DNA from: Desulfobacteraceae bacterium
Lineage (GTDB): Bacteria > Desulfobacterota > DSM-4660 > Desulfatiglandales > Desulfatiglandaceae
Length of the DNA: 14,519 nucleotides
Assembly (NCBI GenBank): GCA_011048855.1
Contig: DSCZ01000121.1
Span: 1 to 14,519 of the forward strand
Reading direction: 5' to 3'
Shown here: positions 1 through 7,354 of the stretch, in pieces
How the letters are laid out: the number at the start of each line of letters is the position of its first letter
Position numbering within the stretch: the stretch's first letter is position 1
The notes under the pieces: generated by a model
Databases searched by the model: none
What the model was told of the DNA's origin: nothing
Seen by the model: only the letters and a program-made list of their open reading frames with translations
Position numbers and translations under genes: made by a program

Positions 1-2
1 AC

Positions 3-322
3 ATTGAAAGAAAAAATCGAGATGAGTCCATTGCAAAATCAGGGCATCCGCTTGGCACGCACTTATGTGCACCACTCACCGAAATAATTGGAGCCTATCA
101 TACATCCGGGACAACCGGAATGCACTTATTATTACGGGGGTCACGGCAAGGGGATGTGTGAGTTCCACTCTTGTGGGCGCCGCAGACAGAGATTATGAAG
201 TCGTTGCACTTAAAGACTGCATTGCAGGAGGAAGCGAGGAAATCTGTACATTCCTGTTTGAAAAGGTATGGCCCTTCTGGAAAATTAATGTCACCACGCT
301 CGATGCATATTTTGGGAACTAG
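3..322 (+). pseudogene. Decayed isochorismatase-family cysteine hydrolase (C-terminal part)
   Basis: The last ~65 residues before the TAG at 320-322 resemble the C-terminal half of isochorismatase/nicotinamidase-like hydrolases: ALIITGV, then TARGCVSSTL with the expected nucleophilic cysteine (codon at 155-157), then AADRDYEVVALKDC and a closing helix/strand ending TTLDAY. This part reads in the frame of base 2. The preceding ~30 residues (bases 3 to about 100, for example GHPLGT) look like the upstream part of the same family but read in the frame of base 3, so a frame change lies near 100-118. The usual linker around the catalytic lysine also seems shortened. The 5' end is outside the window. 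A 37-codon open stretch follows the TAG in the same frame (323-436) and looks protein-like, but I do not recognise it. The family call is from motif recognition. A sequencing error rather than true decay is possible. Confidence 0.55.
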
Positions 323-507
323 CTGGCAGACCCTATTCCATTTGGCAAGGCGATTCTTGTCGGCGTCCTCATCATGGGCATCTCCCGGAAAGATTTGTTT
401 TCAAAATTGAAAAATTCTTTCAATAATTGCAGATAAGGATCTAGAAAACCTTATGATTCCCGATGGTTATCTGTGGCACACTTTTAGCTTTTAAACAAAT
501 AGAAAGT

Positions 508-537
508 TTGGTGCTTTTCAAATCAGCATAATATACA
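508..537 (+). promoter_or_regulatory. Weak candidate sigma70-type promoter for the dehydrogenase operon
   Basis: TTGGTG (508-513) and TATACA (532-537) are separated by 18 bases, 22 bases upstream of the start codon at 560. Each hexamer matches the consensus only partly. The position just ahead of a strong Shine-Dalgarno sequence (AAAGGAGG at 546-553, six bases before the ATG), after an AT-rich gene-free stretch, is the main support. It would drive the first gene of the acyl-CoA cluster. Confidence 0.25.
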
Positions 538-559
538 AATTCGATAAAGGAGGCTATCA

Positions 560-1315
560 ATGAATTTTGAGGGGAAAACAGCCGTGGTCACAGGAGGAGG
601 AAGCGGTATCGGGAGGGCCACGGTTTTGAAATTTGCATGCTTGGGTGCAGATGTGGCGGTGGTGGACATCAACGAAGAAAATGCCGCTAAAGTGGCCAGG
701 GAGGTGGAAGAGCTGGGAAGAAAAGCGGTTGTAGTTAAAACCGACATTGCCGACTACTCTCAAGTAAGGGACATGGCTGCAAAAATCAAAGATGTTTTTG
801 GGAGAATCGACATTCTGGTGAACAACGCAGCCTGGGACAAAATACAACCTTTCATGGAGACAACTCCCGAGCTGTGGTATAAGCTCATTGACATAAATTT
901 GAAAGGCCCCATCCACGTGACAAGGGCGGTACTTGAGCACATGATAGCCCAGGGCCAGGGGGGCGCAATCGTCAATGTCACTTCAGATGCGGCGAAGGTA
1001 GGCAGCACGGGCGAGGGTGTTTATTCTGCGGCAAAAGGAGGGCTTTACTCCTTTACCAAATCACTTGCGCGTGAAATGGCCCGATATGGGATACGCATCA
1101 ATTGCACATGCCCCGGGCCTACAGACACGCCTCTTTTGGATGATGTGAAAAATACCATGCCCAAAGTCGTACAGGCCATCGAGAAAGCTGTACCGCTGAA
1201 GCGCATCGGAAAACCTGAAGAACAAGCCAATGCCATTGTATGGCTTGCCTCAGAGGAAGCCTCTTATATTACGGGTCAGGCCGTGAGTGTAAACGGTGGA
1301 CTCAACATGTGCTAA
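560..1315 (+). CDS. BadH-like short-chain dehydrogenase (hydroxyacyl-CoA dehydrogenase)
   Basis: A 251-residue classical short-chain dehydrogenase/reductase that should oxidise a hydroxyl group on a CoA thioester with NAD+. The cofactor motif TGGGSGIG is at residues 11-18, NNAA at 88-91, and the catalytic tetrad is N113, S142, Y155 and K159. The fold is complete, ending with the usual ITGQAVSVNGG. From memory of the family, the segments NNAAWD, TSDAAKVGSTGEGVYSAAKGG and CPGPTDTPLL closely resemble BadH, the 2-hydroxycyclohexanecarboxyl-CoA dehydrogenase of anaerobic aromatic/alicyclic acid degradation. A general 3-hydroxyacyl-CoA dehydrogenase or FabG-like role is the alternative. The start is fixed by AAAGGAGG six bases upstream. 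The gene ends 20 bases before the enoyl-CoA hydratase gene, which fits a shared transcript and consecutive steps. Confidence 0.88.
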   Translation: MNFEGKTAVVTGGGSGIGRATVLKFACLGADVAVVDINEENAAKVAREVEELGRKAVVVKTDIADYSQVRDMAAKIKDVFGRIDILVNNAAWDKIQPFMETTPELWYKLIDINLKGPIHVTRAVLEHMIAQGQGGAIVNVTSDAAKVGSTGEGVYSAAKGGLYSFTKSLAREMARYGIRINCTCPGPTDTPLLDDVKNTMPKVVQAIEKAVPLKRIGKPEEQANAIVWLASEEASYITGQAVSVNGGLNMC

Positions 1316-1335
1316 ATGCTCAAGAGGTGTATTAC

Positions 1336-2118
1336 ATGACTGAACAACATATCCTGCTCGACGTACATGAAACAATTGCCACAGCGGTGCTCAACCGCCC
1401 GGCCAAAGGAAATCCCTTTGATTGGAGCACGATAAAGGAGATGGAAGAAGTGCTCTATCGTGTGGAACACGACGAAAGCATCCGAGGCATGATTCTCACC
1501 GCCAAGGGAGATAAATATTTCTGCGTCGGTGCGGACATTAAAATGATGGAATCAATAGGCGCCAAAGAATATGGCGAATTTCTGTTGGCCGGGCTCAGAA
1601 TGAACGAAAAAATTCAGAGATGCCGTAAGCCGACCATAGCTGCGGTGAACGGGGTGGCCTTGGGAGCCGGCTGCGAGATTGCCATGTCCTGCGATCTACG
1701 GATCGCGTCTGAAACCGCTACGTTCGGGGTTCCCGAACTCAAGCTGGGGCTGGTCCCCGGATGGGGGGGGGTTTACAGGATCGCTCGCCTCCTCGGGCAG
1801 GCCAAAGCCATGGAGATTGTGCTGACAGCAGCCCATTTGCCTGCAGAAGAGGCGAAACGGGTAGGCCTTGCAAGCGCCGTTACAGCACCTGAAAGCCTTA
1901 CCGAAGAGACCCGGGCTTACATGAAAAAAATTCTGCGCAATGCGCCCCTGGGCATCGCCTTTGCGAAGGGCATTATCCGTTCCGCACCCGAAATGCCCTT
2001 TTACGCGGGAGAAAACCTTGAAGCCATGACAAGCATCATCACCTTCCTTACGAAGGACGGGAAGGAAGGCATGGAAGCGTTTTTTAATAAGCGCGAACCT
2101 ACCTGGTCCGGAACATGA
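1336..2118 (+). CDS. Enoyl-CoA hydratase/isomerase (crotonase) family protein
   Basis: A 260-residue crotonase-fold enzyme that most likely adds water to a 2-enoyl-CoA. Oxyanion-hole regions are at residues 63-69 (CVGADIK) and 106-113 (GVALGAGC). Both glutamates used by true hydratases are present: E114 after GAGC and E134 in FGVPELKLG, followed by PGWGG at 141-145. The C-terminal segment KEGMEAFFNKREP is typical of the family, and the length is normal. An in-frame opening extends upstream to 1240, but that would overlap the dehydrogenase. I chose the ATG at 1336 because it follows AAGAGG closely and gives the usual N-terminus. Its place directly after the BadH-like gene suggests it makes that enzyme's substrate. 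A ring-opening BadI-type hydrolase is less likely given both glutamates, but I cannot exclude it. Confidence 0.87.
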   Translation: MTEQHILLDVHETIATAVLNRPAKGNPFDWSTIKEMEEVLYRVEHDESIRGMILTAKGDKYFCVGADIKMMESIGAKEYGEFLLAGLRMNEKIQRCRKPTIAAVNGVALGAGCEIAMSCDLRIASETATFGVPELKLGLVPGWGGVYRIARLLGQAKAMEIVLTAAHLPAEEAKRVGLASAVTAPESLTEETRAYMKKILRNAPLGIAFAKGIIRSAPEMPFYAGENLEAMTSIITFLTKDGKEGMEAFFNKREPTWSGT

Positions 2119-2315
2119 TCGATTGCAGAACTTTCCAAAACGCGCGGTGGCCGTCGCTGTTCGTTGGAAACCCGGCCAGCTGTGATACATGACTATAGGA
2201 TGTTCCGCTTGGTAGTTTCCAGGTTTCCAGAAGATATCCTTGTGCAGCTCATTGCTGCGCGCCAACCTCAAATCGAGGGCACGATGCCAGCCGTCGAGAA
2301 ATGGAGGGAAACGGC

Positions 2316-2501
2316 ATGAAGACTCCACGAAGCTTTTGTTTTTTGGTGGTTATGGTCGCATTGCTTGTAATGAACACAGGAACCGGCATTGCGGAAACGG
2401 GAGTAACCAAGGATAAAATTCTCATAGGCGGCTCTCTCGATCTTGCCGGTCCTGCTGCGTTTATGGGTCAGAACATCCGCCGAGGGATAGTTTGTATTTA
2501 G
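2316..2501 (+). pseudogene. livK: Truncated LivK-type ABC substrate-binding protein (N-terminal stub)
   Basis: This encodes a signal peptide (MKTPRSF, a hydrophobic core, cleavage probably near residues 24-25) followed by the typical mature start of periplasmic branched-chain amino acid/HAAT-family binding proteins: VTKDKILIGGSLDLAGPAA and GQNIRRG. Family members are about 370-400 residues, but here recognisable sequence ends after ~57 residues near base 2485 and the frame stops at TAG 2499-2501. Sequence immediately after the break belongs to the LivM permease in another frame. The start at 2316 is set by GGAGG at 2303-2307, eight bases upstream. No ligand-binding lobe remains, so the product cannot work as a receptor. 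Symbol given by family only; the ligand in these clusters is often not an amino acid. Confidence 0.8.
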
Positions 2502-3196
2502 CCATCATGACTATGGGGTTTACCTATATCATAGATGAAACCATTAGGTTCTTTCGCGAGTGGACCGGCGGGGTGGAAGGTTTTCTTGTATCGCGATCGT
2601 TTGAAGTGGCCGGTTTCAAGCTCAGTTCCGGAGAGGCCGAATTCTTTTATTTCGTCTATAGCATTGTGCTGGTGGTGGTTATGTTTTCGCGATTTCTCCT
2701 ACACAGCAAACTGGGCCGGGCATTCACCAGCATCAGAGACAGCGACACTGCCGCCGAAGTGAGTGGGGTCAACCTGTTGCTCTACAAAGTGCTCGCATTT
2801 GCGATCAGTTCTTTTATCGCTTCTCTGGCAGGCGGTCTCATGGCTATCACCATCGGAACCATAAGCCCAGAGGACTTTAATATCATGCTTTCCATTAACT
2901 ACCTTGTTATGCTGGTAGTTGGGGGGATGGGATCCGTGTATGGTGCGGTAATCGGTGCAGGCTTCATTGTATTTCTTCCAGAAGGGATCACCGCTCTCAG
3001 AGATGCATTTCTGCCTCCGGGCACAGATGTGGCCGTAGTGCAGTATCTCGTTTATGGACTTATCATTCTTGTGTTCATCGTGTTCGAACCGTATGGAATC
3101 TATGGACGCTGGCTTGTCATAAAGGCCTACTTCAAGCGCTTCCCTTTCAATGACAGAAGAGTGGGACGGGTGGCCTGGATCCGACGCTGGAGATAA
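2483..3196 (+). pseudogene. livM: N-terminally truncated LivM-type ABC permease
   Basis: The frame from about 2483 encodes the C-terminal ~235 residues of a LivM permease, entering in the middle of the family motif (SLYLAIMTMGF). It keeps four hydrophobic segments (from the TTG at 2492: roughly residues 51-70, 98-121, 134-163 and 182-198). It also keeps the ATPase-coupling loop beginning LGRAFTSIRDSDTAAEVSG and the GGMGSVYGAVIGA motif. Full-length LivM is ~300-350 residues, so the first ~100, including the first membrane helices, are missing. The only in-frame start is a TTG at 2492 without a convincing Shine-Dalgarno sequence. No livH precedes it. It ends two bases before the livG ATG, the normal operon spacing. 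This is probably a product of the same deletion that cut livK, or of a misassembly. Confidence 0.8.
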
Positions 3197-3198
3197 AA

Positions 3199-3990
3199 AT
3201 GAACATTCTAGAAGTTGAAGACCTTTACATCTCATTCCGCGGATTGGTTGCTTTGGATCATATTTCCTTTTCGGTGAAGCAACGTGAGATATTCGGTTTG
3301 ATTGGAACGAATGGATCCGGGAAAAGTACCTTTTTCAATTGCGTAAACCGATTGTACAATCCGCAGAAGGGCCGCATTATCTACAAGGGCGACATCGACC
3401 TTCTCGGAAAATCGAGCCATAAAATCGTCGAACTCGGCATCGCACGCACCTTTCAAAACCTGGAGCTCTTCCATCATACGAAGGTGCTCGACAACATTAT
3501 GGTCGGACTTCACCCTAGATTGAAAACAAAAAGGCTTTTTTCCGCAGGTCTCTCCCCATCGCGATTTCTCTCCGCCTGGGACTGGGACAAGGATGAGGCA
3601 TTCAAGATACTCGATTTTTTAGGCATCACCCGTTTTCACAATCGATTGGTTTCCGGCCTTCCTTACGGGCTGCAAAAACTTGTCGAGTTAGGCAGAGCCC
3701 TGGCCGCTCATCCTTCCCTGCTGCTTCTCGACGAACCCTCGGCGGGCATGAACGAACAGGAGACCCGGGAAGTGGCCAAGTTGATCAAGAACATTCGGGA
3801 GGAATTCGGGACCACAATCCTGCTGGTAGAGCATGACATGAATCTCGTGCAGTCGGTATGCAACTCCCTTTGTGTACTCGACACAGGCAGGGTAATCACT
3901 ATCGGAGCGCCGGATGAAGTTGTGAAAGATCCGGAAGTGCTTCGGATTTTCCTCGGAGAGGAAGAAGATGCTTACACTGGAAGGTGTTGA
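3199..3990 (+). CDS. livG: HAAT-family ABC transporter ATP-binding protein LivG
   Basis: A 263-residue ABC ATPase that would sit on the cytoplasmic face of a LivHM permease. Walker A is GTNGSGKST (36-44), the Q-loop glutamine is Q86 in RTFQNLELF, and the signature is the LivG-style LPYGLQKLVELGRAL (154-168). Walker B is LLLLDE (174-179) and the switch histidine is H212 in LLVEHDM. The C-terminal IFLGEE segment is typical. All catalytic motifs are intact, in contrast to the broken permease just upstream. It overlaps the next gene by 23 bases (3968-3990), indicating translational coupling. The transported solute cannot be read from the sequence; the neighbours suggest an organic acid rather than leucine. 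Confidence 0.92.
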   Translation: MNILEVEDLYISFRGLVALDHISFSVKQREIFGLIGTNGSGKSTFFNCVNRLYNPQKGRIIYKGDIDLLGKSSHKIVELGIARTFQNLELFHHTKVLDNIMVGLHPRLKTKRLFSAGLSPSRFLSAWDWDKDEAFKILDFLGITRFHNRLVSGLPYGLQKLVELGRALAAHPSLLLLDEPSAGMNEQETREVAKLIKNIREEFGTTILLVEHDMNLVQSVCNSLCVLDTGRVITIGAPDEVVKDPEVLRIFLGEEEDAYTGRC

Positions 3991-4726
3991 AACCTATTAC
4001 GGTCGCATCAAGGTCTTGCAGGGCATTTCCCTCCACGTCGCCGAAGGTGATATCGTCGCCGTCCTTGGGTCGAATGGAGCGGGGAAAAGCACGATACTCA
4101 AAGCCATTTCCGGTTTTATCATATGCGACTATGGATTCATACAATACTGCAATCGGCGAATTGAAAATATGGACCCGCACAAGATCGTGCGCATGGGCAT
4201 CAGCCAGGTCCCTGAAGGAAGGCATACCTTTGATGACCTTACTGTGGAGGAAAATTTAAAGACGGGTACAACCCCTCTCAGGAAAAAAACCAGAGCGAAA
4301 GAGCGTATTGAAGAAATTTACTGTTTGTTCCCTACATTACGTACACGCAGCAAATGGAAAGCCAAGTATCTTTCGGGCGGAGAACGACAGATGGTGGCAC
4401 TAGGCAGAGCTTTGATGGCTGAACCGAGGCTGCTTCTGCTGGATGAACCATCGCTCGGCCTTTCCCCTTTTATGGTGAAAGAAATTTTTAAGCGGATAAG
4501 GAGCACCAACGAGAAAGGAATTACTATTGTTATGGTGGAACAGAATGTGGCTCTGGCCCTTGCCCATGCCCGCATGGGCTATGTAATCCAAAACGGCAGA
4601 GTGGAAAGATACGGCACATCTGAGCAGTTGCTGGCGGATGAGGAAATCAGAAGTGCATATCTCGGTGAAGGAAAATACGTTGACAGAAAAGAATTGTGGG
4701 AAGGAAGAATAAAGGTCAAGAGATGA
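3968..4726 (+). CDS. livF: HAAT-family ABC transporter ATP-binding protein LivF
   Basis: A 252-residue partner ATPase of LivG. Walker A is GSNGAGKST (34-42), the signature is LSGGE (135-139), Walker B is LLLLDE (155-160), and the position of the switch histidine carries Q192 in VEQN, which is usual for LivF. The LivF-type VPEGRHTFDDLTVEENL segment is at 81-97. It starts inside livG and its TGA overlaps the ATG of the acyl-CoA synthetase by four bases (ATGA, 4723-4726), so transport and CoA activation are translated as one unit. Nothing looks damaged. If the upstream deletion is real, this ATPase would depend on permease and binding proteins encoded elsewhere. Confidence 0.92.
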   Translation: MLTLEGVETYYGRIKVLQGISLHVAEGDIVAVLGSNGAGKSTILKAISGFIICDYGFIQYCNRRIENMDPHKIVRMGISQVPEGRHTFDDLTVEENLKTGTTPLRKKTRAKERIEEIYCLFPTLRTRSKWKAKYLSGGERQMVALGRALMAEPRLLLLDEPSLGLSPFMVKEIFKRIRSTNEKGITIVMVEQNVALALAHARMGYVIQNGRVERYGTSEQLLADEEIRSAYLGEGKYVDRKELWEGRIKVKR

Positions 4727-6657
4727 TAAAACACGTTGAACCTCTATCCGCATCTACACTTCATAGGCCTTCCCAATCAGACCTGAGAAAGCCGGATAAT
4801 TCCAGTGGTGTGAATGAATGGCAGAGATGGCGGAATGTCAATCAAATGTGGTTGTCCCAAGTGGAAAAATACCAGGATAAAGCCGCGGTTGTCGCAAAAA
4901 CGGACGGTAGATGGCAGGATCTCAGCTGGAATGAGGTTCACGGAGAAGCACGAAGAATCGCAGCAGGCTTAATGGCCCTGGGGGTTAATAATGGAGATGC
5001 AGTAGGCATTTTTTCAAAAACTCGAATGGAATGGATACATTCATGCCTGGGTATTATATTGGCAGGTGGGACACTTAGCTGTATTTACCACACGGACAGC
5101 CCTGGTCAATGCGCTCACATCCTCACCAATTCAGACACGACAGTGTGTTTCGCCGAAGAACAGGAACAACTGGACAAACTCCTGGAAATTCGTGAAGAGT
5201 GTCCGTCTCTGAGCTACATAATCGTTTTCGAAAAATATGAACCCGCGGATATTGATCGGGTCATGACATACAGGGAATTCATTGCACTCGGCGAAAGCCA
5301 AATGGAAAAAATGTCACTGGAAGAAGAAATTCAACGGAGGAGCGAAGGGCCGGGCATCGACGACCCACTCGCCTACATTTATACCTCCGGTACAACGGGA
5401 TTTCCAAAAGGCGCGGTCATAACCCATGGAAACACTTTGTTCTGCACGTGGGCTTTCACCAAAGTGTTCCCCATAGGCGAAGACGACCTTGCTTTTTGTT
5501 TTCTGCCGCTTGCTCATGCCGGTGCGCTTACTCTTACCCTGTTCAGCAGTTTTTCAGCCGGTTGCCCCATCGCGGTGGCTGAAGACATGATGAACACTGC
5601 AATGGAAGACATGTATGAAACCGAGCCCACATGGATGTTCTGTACCCCCCGGCTCTATGAAAAGGTTTACAACCGGATAATGGGTATTACGGAGGAGGCA
5701 CCTTGGCTTAGAAAACAGTTAATTCTTAAATCTCTTGATGTGGGTTTCCAGGTGGCGCGTCTGAGAGGCGCAAAAAAATCCATTCCCAAATGGCTCGCAT
5801 GTGCCAATCGTTTATGCGATTTACTTGTTTTCAGGCGTGTGAGGGAGATGTTCGGCGGCAGAATGAGAGTGCCTTTCACGGGCGGAGCTCCAATAGCAAG
5901 AAAGATAGTCGAATTTTTTGATGCAGTCGGGATGCCTCTGATTGAGGTTTACGGCCAGACTGAAACAAGCAGTATTGTTATGACCAATCGCCTTGACGAC
6001 TATCGTGTGGGTTCAGTGGGAAAACCCATTCCGGGAATCAGCGTGCGCCTGGCAAAGGCTGATGGCGAAATACAGGTCCTGGCCCCCGAACTTGTCTGTA
6101 AAGGTTACAACAAGGACCCTGGCGCCAGCCAGGAGCTTTTTACCGACGATGGATGGCTCAAAACCGGAGATGTGGGAGAAATTGATGAAGACGGTTATTA
6201 CTATGTAGTGGATCGAAAGAAGTATATAATGATTACTGCAGCAGGAAAAAACGTCGCTCCCCAAAACATTGAAAACATTATCAAAACTCACAGATTCATC
6301 AGCCAGGCAATCGTTTACGGCGAGGGTCAGCCCTACCTGATTGCACTCCTCACTCTGGATGAAACCGAGATGATAAGATACGCAAGAGATAACAGAATTA
6401 TTTACACGGATTTTCGAGATCTGACTAAAAATGAGCGCATCATTGACACAATATGGAAGATCGTACAGGAAAAAAATAAAGAGCTGGCCCGCGTGGAACA
6501 GATAAAAAAGTTTTTCATTCTGGAGGAAGAACTCTTTCAGGATGATGAGGAAGTCACCCCCACTATGAAAGTTAAAAAAGCTACAATAGAAAAACGTTAT
6601 GGACACATTATAGGTCAGCTTTACAGGCTGCCTCGCTCCGAATTCACCATACGGTAA
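4723..6657 (+). CDS. AMP-forming long-chain-type acyl-CoA synthetase
   Basis: A 644-residue member of the adenylate-forming superfamily (ANL, FadD15/COG1022-like) that activates a carboxylic acid with ATP to an acyl-adenylate and then to acyl-CoA. Motifs are in order: YTSGTTGFPKG (A3, 220-230), GGAPIARKIVEFF (387-399), EVYGQTE (A5, 408-414), LKTGDVGEID (A7, 479-488), VVDRKKYIMITAAGKNVAP (A8, 495-513), and the lysine-bearing A10 region TPTMKVKK (612-619). Length and the extra C-terminal helices match the long-chain subfamily. I prefer the ATG at 4723 over the GTG at 4696, because it overlaps the livF stop as ATGA and gives a normal N-terminus. The substrate is unknown; context suggests the acid imported by the Liv-type transporter and processed by the dehydrogenase and hydratase upstream. 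Confidence 0.9.
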   Translation: MIKHVEPLSASTLHRPSQSDLRKPDNSSGVNEWQRWRNVNQMWLSQVEKYQDKAAVVAKTDGRWQDLSWNEVHGEARRIAAGLMALGVNNGDAVGIFSKTRMEWIHSCLGIILAGGTLSCIYHTDSPGQCAHILTNSDTTVCFAEEQEQLDKLLEIREECPSLSYIIVFEKYEPADIDRVMTYREFIALGESQMEKMSLEEEIQRRSEGPGIDDPLAYIYTSGTTGFPKGAVITHGNTLFCTWAFTKVFPIGEDDLAFCFLPLAHAGALTLTLFSSFSAGCPIAVAEDMMNTAMEDMYETEPTWMFCTPRLYEKVYNRIMGITEEAPWLRKQLILKSLDVGFQVARLRGAKKSIPKWLACANRLCDLLVFRRVREMFGGRMRVPFTGGAPIARKIVEFFDAVGMPLIEVYGQTETSSIVMTNRLDDYRVGSVGKPIPGISVRLAKADGEIQVLAPELVCKGYNKDPGASQELFTDDGWLKTGDVGEIDEDGYYYVVDRKKYIMITAAGKNVAPQNIENIIKTHRFISQAIVYGEGQPYLIALLTLDETEMIRYARDNRIIYTDFRDLTKNERIIDTIWKIVQEKNKELARVEQIKKFFILEEELFQDDEEVTPTMKVKKATIEKRYGHIIGQLYRLPRSEFTIR

Positions 6658-6818
6658 AACGCTTGCCGGAATGATACCGAGACCCCATACTCGAAGAAAC
6701 AAGACCGGATAAAGTAAGTTTAATGTGCTCTCCAGAGGGATTTCAGTTAGTGGTTACAGATGGTTGATAGAAATTATCCACGTTATTTTCTTCCGCAGGG
6801 AAAGAAAGGAGAATCCCA

Positions 6819-7343
6819 ATGTTGAGGGCCTTTGACGGCAAGGAGCCCAGGATCGCTGAATCCGCTTTCGTCAGTGAAGCTGCTTACATCGTGGGGGATG
6901 TGGAAATAGGCGAGTATTCAAATGTTTGGCCCGGTGCTGTTATCAGAGCGGATTTTGGCTCTATCAGAATAGGAAGCCGCGTTTCCATAGAAGACAACTG
7001 CGTGATTCATTCCGGCTCCCCGTATACTTTTACCGGGGATGTGACGATCGGGGATCGGGTCGTTATCGGGCACGGGGCTATGGTCAATTGCAGAAGTATT
7101 GGCAACAGTGTACTGGTTGCAATGAATGCAACCTTGCTTCATGATGCGGAAATCGGGGATTTTTGCATAATAGGGGCCGGTTGCTTGATCAATCAAGGTG
7201 CTATAATACCTGAAAAATCAGTCGTATACGGTGTCCCCGGCCGGATCGTCGGCCCTCCGACCGAAAAGCAGTTATGGTGGATAGAAGAATCCTACAAGGG
7301 ATATGAAAAACTAGCCCGAAAGTATAAAGCGCAGGGTCTTTGA
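6819..7343 (+). CDS. Gamma-carbonic-anhydrase-like left-handed beta-helix protein
   Basis: A 174-residue hexapeptide-repeat protein of the gamma-CA/PaaY/YrdA group, expected to form a trimer with metal sites between subunits. Hexapeptide repeats run from about residue 16 to 143, followed by a C-terminal helix (LWWIEESYKGYEKLARKY). The conserved R43 and D45 (IRAD) are present. Of the three zinc histidines of the archaeal enzyme Cam, two are matched here by H64 (CVIH) and H85 (IGHG). The third falls at residue 90, which is Asn, and the conserved glutamine of the IQD motif is E58. Carbonic anhydrase activity is therefore doubtful; a two-histidine metal site or another ligand is possible. AAGGAG at 6806-6811 fixes the start. 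It stands 161 bases after the synthetase and is convergent with the GTPase pair, 11 bases away. Confidence 0.85.
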   Translation: MLRAFDGKEPRIAESAFVSEAAYIVGDVEIGEYSNVWPGAVIRADFGSIRIGSRVSIEDNCVIHSGSPYTFTGDVTIGDRVVIGHGAMVNCRSIGNSVLVAMNATLLHDAEIGDFCIIGAGCLINQGAIIPEKSVVYGVPGRIVGPPTEKQLWWIEESYKGYEKLARKYKAQGL

Positions 7344-7354
7344 GTTTTTTTCAA

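Noticed and set aside
2132..2170. TTTCCAA/TTGGAAA inverted repeat after the hydratase gene
   Set aside because: Seven-base AT-rich stem with a 25-base loop and no U-tract; too weak to call a terminator or operator.
1696..2328. 210-codon minus-strand ORF
   Set aside because: It lies opposite the enoyl-CoA hydratase, whose motifs are unmistakable. Its translation is Cys/Gly/Phe-rich and resembles no family.
2316..3196. A functional LivK-LivM fusion protein
   Set aside because: The two parts are in different frames, and the livK frame stops at 2499-2501. No simple reading gives one polypeptide.
6013..6702. 229-codon minus-strand ORF
   Set aside because: Antisense shadow of the acyl-CoA synthetase C-terminal domain, which carries the A7-A10 motifs.
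7326..7352. Possible terminator between the carbonic-anhydrase-like gene and the GTPases
   Set aside because: There is a run of seven T after the stop, but the only stem (AAAG/CTTT) is four weak pairs.
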